From: CAYVSF01 sp046482855
GTDB taxonomy: Bacteria; Bacteroidota; Bacteroidia; Bacteroidales; UBA12077
Assembly: GCA_046482855.1 (NCBI GenBank)
Contig: JAWOEH010000076.1
Span: 1 to 9,914, forward strand
Length of the DNA stretch: 9,914 nucleotides
Reading direction: 5' to 3'
Positions 6,094 through 9,914 of the stretch are shown piece by piece (the stretch's first letter is position 1; each line of letters starts with the position of its first letter). Below the pieces are notes generated by a model, which worked only from the letters and a program-made list of their open reading frames with translations, was not told the origin of the DNA and searched no databases. A program made the translations under genes and the position numbers.

Positions 6094-6486
6094 ATGGAGC
6101 GACAGTACAATATATTAATTGTAGATGATATTTTCATGAATCGTTTGCTCATTAAAGAAATTGTGAGTGGCTGTACTAAGCACGTATATGAGGCTGAAAA
6201 TGGCCAGCAGGCTATCGATATTATTAAAGAGCAGAAAGAACTTGACATGGTGCTCATGGACATTGAGATGCCGGTAATGAACGGTTTAGAAACCACACGC
6301 TATATACGCACACAATTAGGTACGCCCATGAGCAACCTGCCAATTATTGCCCTTACTGCTCATAATCCCGATGATTTCTTTGAAGATTTTCACTCTGCAG
6401 GTTTCAACCATCTTCTTACAAAACCCTATTCAATCGAAAAAGTGTTGAACCTAATCTATGACTTGGAGAAAGATAAAACCATTTAA
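6094..6486 (+). CDS. Stand-alone receiver domain protein
   Basis: This 130-residue protein is a single receiver domain: acidic pair D11-D12, phospho-acceptor D56 in LMDIEMPVMNG, T88 in ALTAH, and K110 in LTKPY. The D-I-E-M-P-V-M-N-G-L-E style resembles receivers at the end of hybrid histidine kinases rather than CheY. There is no output domain. It sits 2 nt behind the Crp-family gene with an SD-like AGGA, so the two are surely co-transcribed and may act in one pathway. Its kinase is unknown: CheA of the divergent cluster is possible, and a hybrid kinase elsewhere is equally possible. No DNA-binding or enzymatic region follows, so the output must be by protein-protein contact. Confidence 0.92.
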   Translation: MERQYNILIVDDIFMNRLLIKEIVSGCTKHVYEAENGQQAIDIIKEQKELDMVLMDIEMPVMNGLETTRYIRTQLGTPMSNLPIIALTAHNPDDFFEDFHSAGFNHLLTKPYSIEKVLNLIYDLEKDKTI

Positions 6487-6551
6487 ATTCTCTGAAAAGT
6501 AGTCTTCACTCTTTGTTGTTCACCCTGTCTCCCTCATTAATCTCTTTTCCC

Positions 6552-9146
6552 ATGAAAAAAATAGTTGCCCTTTTGGCTATCGCCTTATTCGTTGTTCAAT
6601 GTACACCTAAGCGTCACCAGTATTCCCAGGGCGTATCAAAGGAGTTGGCACAGAGGAGGAAGACACAAATTGCTGATCTTTCCTACAAATTGAACTTAAC
6701 CATTCCAAAAAGTATCGACTCGTTGTGTTCAGGTTCTGTAAACATATCTTGCAAACTCTTGCATAAAAACCACCCACTGGTTATTGATTTCAGAGCGCCC
6801 GAGGATCATATTCTAAGTATTCAGGCAAATACAAAAAGAGCCCCCTTATATTCGATAAAAAACGGACACATACAACTTCCGGTAAACCAATTTCGGGATT
6901 CATCCGTGTCGGTAACCATTAAATTTAAAGCGACAAATACCGGTTTAAACCGAAATAAGGAGTACTTATACACGCTATTTGTACCCGACAGAGCTTCAAC
7001 AGCGTTTCCCTGTTTTGATCAACCCGACTTAAAAGCCACCTACCATCTTCAGCTCACCACACCAAAAAACTGGAAAGCTGTTAGCAATGGATCTTTGCTA
7101 AATAAAAAGCAGAAGACCCAAACCACTGCCTATACTTTCGAACCAACAGCACCAATCAGCACCTATCTCTTCTCCTTTGTTGCAGGTAAATTTAACATAC
7201 TTACTCAACAAAAAGGAGAAAGAACCCTTCGACTTTTTCATCGGGAAGAGGACTCCACACGGATAAGGTTAAACCGTGATAAGATCTTTAAGTTGCAATT
7301 CGAAGCCCTCACGTGGATGGAAAACTATACGCATTTTGAGCATCCCTTTTCGAAACTGGATATGATTGCCATTCCGTCCTTTCAATATTCAGGAATGGAA
7401 CACCCGGGAGCCATTTTGTATCGCGCCGAAAAGTTATTTCTTCCCGCTGAAGCTTCTGTTCAACAAGAAATGGACAGAGCAAACCTTATTAGTCATGAAA
7501 CAGCCCACCTATGGTTTGGCGACCTGGTAACAATGAAGTGGTTTAACGAAGTATGGTTAAAAGAAGTATTTGCCAACTTCCTTGCAGATATGATTGTGGA
7601 AGAAGCCTATCCGCACATTGACCATCAGCTGAATTTTTACTTAAACCATTTTGAAGAGGCCTTCTCGGTAGACAGAACAGAAGGTGCCACACCCATCCAG
7701 CAACCATTGGGTAACTTGTTAGATGCAGGCTCGCTGTATGGTCCTATCATTTACCATAAGTCACCCATTGTAATGAAGCAATTGGAAGAGCTGGTAACTC
7801 CCGAAGCCTTACATAAAGGACTACAAAATTACATCTCTAAATATGCCTATAATAATGCTAGTTGGCATGATCTCATTTCTCTGCTCAACCAAAACTATGA
7901 CGGCGATCTGCTAAATTGGAGTAACACCTGGTTGAACTTCCCGGGTCGTCCAAATATTACCATACTGCCAGCTTTTAATGCCGACAAAAATCTCGCTTCA
8001 CTCATCATAAAAAATCAGCATCCTCATGATACAGTAAATATCTGGCAACAACCCCTGTCAGTATATGTGGAAGCTGCTAACAAAAAAGAAACTATCGAGT
8101 TTTTAGTGCTTGACACTCTGCAAGCACAAACACTATCCACCCCCATTGCAAGCCCCAAGCACTTAATTCCGGGCTCTAAAGGACTGGGATACGCACATTT
8201 CAGCCTTGCCACGCCTTACCAAAGAGCACTATTTACACAATTCCACACCTTTGAGCAACCTTTGCACCGGGCCATTGCCTATCAGATAGCCTGGGAACAT
8301 ATGCTTGAACATACTATAACCCCGCAATTTACAGCTAAAAATTACCTCCGGGCTTTGCAGATGGAAACAAATCAACAACTCAGAGAGTGGTTAATGCAAC
8401 ACCTTAAAACCCTCTTCGTTGAATGGCTTCCCCGCTCCCAAGCCCCAAAACTATGTGACCGCTTTAATAGTTATTTGTGGCAGCAGATGCAAATTCCGGA
8501 TTTGCAAAACAAATTGGCGTTCTTCAATACTTATTTGGTCACGGCTTATTTAGCTGAAGATCTTCAAAGGTTGAAACAGATGCTGAACAACGAGCTTAGA
8601 ATCCCAAACTTTTCATTGGCCTCGAGAGAACAGATTTCATTAGGCCTGGCATTAATGCTAAAAGATCCGGCAAATTATAGCACAACAAAAAAAAGCGTAT
8701 TAGAGAAGTTAGACGAGGAAGAACTAAAAGAGAAATTCCTTCTATTAAGTCAAGCGGCATCACCTGTAAAAGCAACACGAGATAGTCTTTTTTACTCCTT
8801 TAAAGAGCCCTCGAATCGCGAAAAGGAAACCTGGGTAGTCGAAGCCATCCATTACCTTCATCATCCGGCACATGCCCACAAAAGCATTGAATATATATTG
8901 CCAAGCCTCGAATTACTTACGGAGATACAACGTACGGGAGACATATTCTTCCCTAAACAATGGTTGAATGCAACTTTTTGGAGTCACAGCGAGCCCGAAG
9001 TTCTGGAAATCGTTCATACATTTTTAAACAACCACCCGGACTTTCCGCAACACTTACGAAATAAAGTTCTGCAGGCAATAGACGATACAAAACGAAAAGC
9101 ACAACAAAAAACTGAGAGTACGATCGAGGTTCAGGATAAGCTTTAA
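6552..9146 (+). CDS. M1-family zinc aminopeptidase, predicted lipoprotein
   Basis: This 864-residue protein is a gluzincin metallopeptidase that removes N-terminal amino acids from peptides. The zinc site is complete: H315-E316-x-x-H319 (HETAHLWFGD), then E338 after 18 residues, with the catalytic Tyr probably Y401 in IIYHKSP. The exopeptidase motif, normally GAMEN, reads S-G-M-E-H (280-284), keeping the E that binds the substrate amino group. An N-terminal beta domain precedes the catalytic domain, and a long helical C-terminal part (about 560-864) matches the family's usual length. The start is taken as ATG 6552 because it begins a lysine-rich, hydrophobic signal peptide ending at C17 (FVVQC); the -1 Gln makes the lipobox imperfect. 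An upstream TTG (6513) would bury this signal. The gene lies 65 nt after the receiver gene; a functional link to it is not evident. Confidence 0.93.
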   Translation: MKKIVALLAIALFVVQCTPKRHQYSQGVSKELAQRRKTQIADLSYKLNLTIPKSIDSLCSGSVNISCKLLHKNHPLVIDFRAPEDHILSIQANTKRAPLYSIKNGHIQLPVNQFRDSSVSVTIKFKATNTGLNRNKEYLYTLFVPDRASTAFPCFDQPDLKATYHLQLTTPKNWKAVSNGSLLNKKQKTQTTAYTFEPTAPISTYLFSFVAGKFNILTQQKGERTLRLFHREEDSTRIRLNRDKIFKLQFEALTWMENYTHFEHPFSKLDMIAIPSFQYSGMEHPGAILYRAEKLFLPAEASVQQEMDRANLISHETAHLWFGDLVTMKWFNEVWLKEVFANFLADMIVEEAYPHIDHQLNFYLNHFEEAFSVDRTEGATPIQQPLGNLLDAGSLYGPIIYHKSPIVMKQLEELVTPEALHKGLQNYISKYAYNNASWHDLISLLNQNYDGDLLNWSNTWLNFPGRPNITILPAFNADKNLASLIIKNQHPHDTVNIWQQPLSVYVEAANKKETIEFLVLDTLQAQTLSTPIASPKHLIPGSKGLGYAHFSLATPYQRALFTQFHTFEQPLHRAIAYQIAWEHMLEHTITPQFTAKNYLRALQMETNQQLREWLMQHLKTLFVEWLPRSQAPKLCDRFNSYLWQQMQIPDLQNKLAFFNTYLVTAYLAEDLQRLKQMLNNELRIPNFSLASREQISLGLALMLKDPANYSTTKKSVLEKLDEEELKEKFLLLSQAASPVKATRDSLFYSFKEPSNREKETWVVEAIHYLHHPAHAHKSIEYILPSLELLTEIQRTGDIFFPKQWLNATFWSHSEPEVLEIVHTFLNNHPDFPQHLRNKVLQAIDDTKRKAQQKTESTIEVQDKL

Positions 9147-9339
9147 CCAAATAATAGTGGACACTAACTGCGAACTGCGGGTGGCAGTAACTCCAGGGCT
9201 ATTGCAAGAGCAACCACAGCTATACGAATAATATGGATGCGCACAAGTGAGCCTTTAAGAAGGTTCAGATTAGGCAAAATTTATGCATAACCTAAATCGG
9301 GCTCTATTCTCTCCTCTCCCCGTGCCTTCGAGAGCCAGC

Positions 9340-9477
9340 CTACCGATTTATCGGGATAATTGAGGGGTGGTGCGTGGGCGTGAAGGAAATGAGAGCAGGC
9401 CTCTTCGTCTCTTCTCTTCGTTCGTCCTTTCTCCTTTTCGCCTGCCTGCCGAATTCTATGTCAAAAGCAAGCTTCAT
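9340..9477 (-). other. Short basic ORF of doubtful reality (45 codons)
   Basis: ATG at 9477 opens a 45-residue frame ending at TAG (9342-9340). The product would be very rich in Arg, Lys and Glu in its middle (QAKRRKDERREETKRP) because of the purine-rich strand. There is no recognisable domain, SD sequence or promoter. Its last codons contain the CCGAT/ATCGG palindrome. More likely part of a non-coding repeat than a gene. Confidence 0.15.
9343..9354. repeat. CCGAT-TT-ATCGG inverted repeat
   Basis: Five-base perfect arms flank two bases. With its flanks (9342-9356) the sequence is the exact reverse complement of 15 bases inside cheA (587-601). I suspect a palindromic word that recurs in this genome, but one window cannot show that. 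Confidence 0.4.
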
Positions 9478-9676
9478 TTACTAATTTTTCACTTCTACTC
9501 TTACAAATTAACTGCGATGACAAAATTTTAGACAGTCTATAGATGTTGGTTTTAGGAGGCTGCAGCAAGCACTAATGATGTGTGACATAAAGAAGTAGCA
9601 TGCTGTTTTTTTATTTTTCTTGCCATTGGTCTCGACAATGCCCTATAAAATAATGACTGCTCTATTTTTTCTCCTT

Positions 9677-9704
9677 GTTCTTTTGTCTGCAGCGACAAAA
9701 GAAC
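9677..9704. repeat. 11-bp perfect inverted repeat with a 6-nt loop
   Basis: GTTCTTTTGTC (9677-9687) and GACAAAAGAAC (9694-9704) pair perfectly around the six bases TGCAGC. Neither side is followed by a T-run, so it is not an intrinsic terminator of the usual form. It resembles intergenic sequences I recall as common in Bacteroidota genomes; that recollection is unverified. Confidence 0.6.
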
Positions 9705-9755
9705 CAAAAGCGCCGCCGCTATAATAAAACACCTAAAAATGCTGCGAACTCACTA

Positions 9756-9832
9756 AATCCATTTAACTTGAACGCTTCTTATCATTTTATACGATAACAG
9801 AGAATGGCGCGTTCTTCGAACAGAAATGGATT
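9756..9832. repeat. 9-bp inverted repeat bracketing 59 nt
   Basis: AATCCATTT (9756-9764) and AAATGGATT (9824-9832) are exact reverse complements. The interior contains a small GTTC-TTC-GAAC hairpin (9811-9821). It could be the end structure of a small non-autonomous element or chance; no target-site duplication is evident. Confidence 0.3.
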
Positions 9833-9914
9833 CTTAACGCTCGTTCTTGCATTATCTTTACGGCGTTTTATTAATGCGGATTTTTGCTCATAGTAATGAG
9901 TTAAACCCTTTAAA

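Larger units (their letters stand above)
9147..9914. other. Gene-poor 768-nt region with palindromes and short repeat-like segments
   Basis: No frame here carries a convincing gene and I see no tRNA or rRNA. It contains a tandem 7-mer AACTGCG (9166-9179), a pyrimidine-rich plus strand (about 9403-9450), a 45-codon minus-strand ORF (9477-9340), an 11-bp inverted repeat (9677-9704), and a 9-bp inverted repeat AATCCATTT/AAATGGATT (9756-9764 and 9824-9832). No hairpin with a T-run that would terminate the peptidase transcript was found. The mixture of local base composition suggests repeat-derived or decayed intergenic DNA. Confidence 0.5.

Noticed and set aside
6513..6551. Upstream TTG start for the aminopeptidase
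   Set aside because: It would put 13 extra residues before a clear lysine-plus-hydrophobic signal peptide that starts naturally at the ATG at 6552.
9595..9618. Terminator-like AGCATGCT followed by a T-rich run
   Set aside because: The palindrome has no room for a loop, so the stem would be only about two base pairs.
9677..9704. Intrinsic terminator for the peptidase gene
   Set aside because: The stem is strong but is more than 500 nt beyond the stop codon and no T-run follows on either strand.
9888..9901. CTCAT/ATGAG hairpin near the right edge
   Set aside because: A 5-bp AT-rich stem with a 4-nt loop is expected by chance in this composition.
1..9914. CRISPR array, tRNA/rRNA gene, transposase or phage gene
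   Set aside because: No regularly spaced direct repeats, no cloverleaf or ribosomal sequence, and no transposase or phage domain were seen.

Overview
The window looks like chromosomal DNA of a member of the Bacteroidota. It is AT-rich, most starts lack a strong Shine-Dalgarno sequence, and the protein families (Crp-family regulator, M1 lipoprotein peptidase, STAS/CheY/CheA cluster) fit that phylum, perhaps a Marinilabiliales/Bacteroidales-type lineage. The assignment is inferred from sequence style, not from a marker gene.

Layout. Positions 1-5225 hold a minus-strand chemotaxis cluster. In transcription order it has a stand-alone receiver (5225-4854), a 603-residue helical protein that I read as a candidate CheZ-like CheY-P phosphatase (4837-3026), a 210-nt spacer, a STAS protein (2815-2480), a CheY-type receiver (2466-2101), CheA (2101-26), and the first five codons of a further gene running off the left edge (15-1; CheW is a guess from gene order). 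Positions 5226-5419 are a divergent promoter region with two perfect palindromes, one matching the TGAT-N4-ATCA core of Fnr-type operators. Positions 5420-9146 run on the plus strand: a Crp/Fnr-family regulator, a stand-alone receiver 2 nt behind it, and an M1-family zinc aminopeptidase predicted to be a lipoprotein. Positions 9147-9914 hold no convincing gene, only palindromes, a pyrimidine-rich stretch and very short ORFs that resemble dispersed intergenic repeat DNA.

How it fits together (inference). CheA would phosphorylate CheY and possibly the two other stand-alone receivers. The 603-residue protein would remove phosphate from one or more of them. The STAS protein may add a partner-switching or scaffold input. 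The Crp-family protein probably binds the Fnr-like palindrome and could control both its own operon and the divergent chemotaxis genes.

The most interesting item is the 603-residue protein. It combines a DxxxQ motif in a CheZ-like context, a stretch recalling a degenerate chemoreceptor hairpin, a second helical half in which the motif is changed to DxxxD, and a C-terminal acidic tail ending in two phenylalanines like the CheY-docking tail of CheZ.
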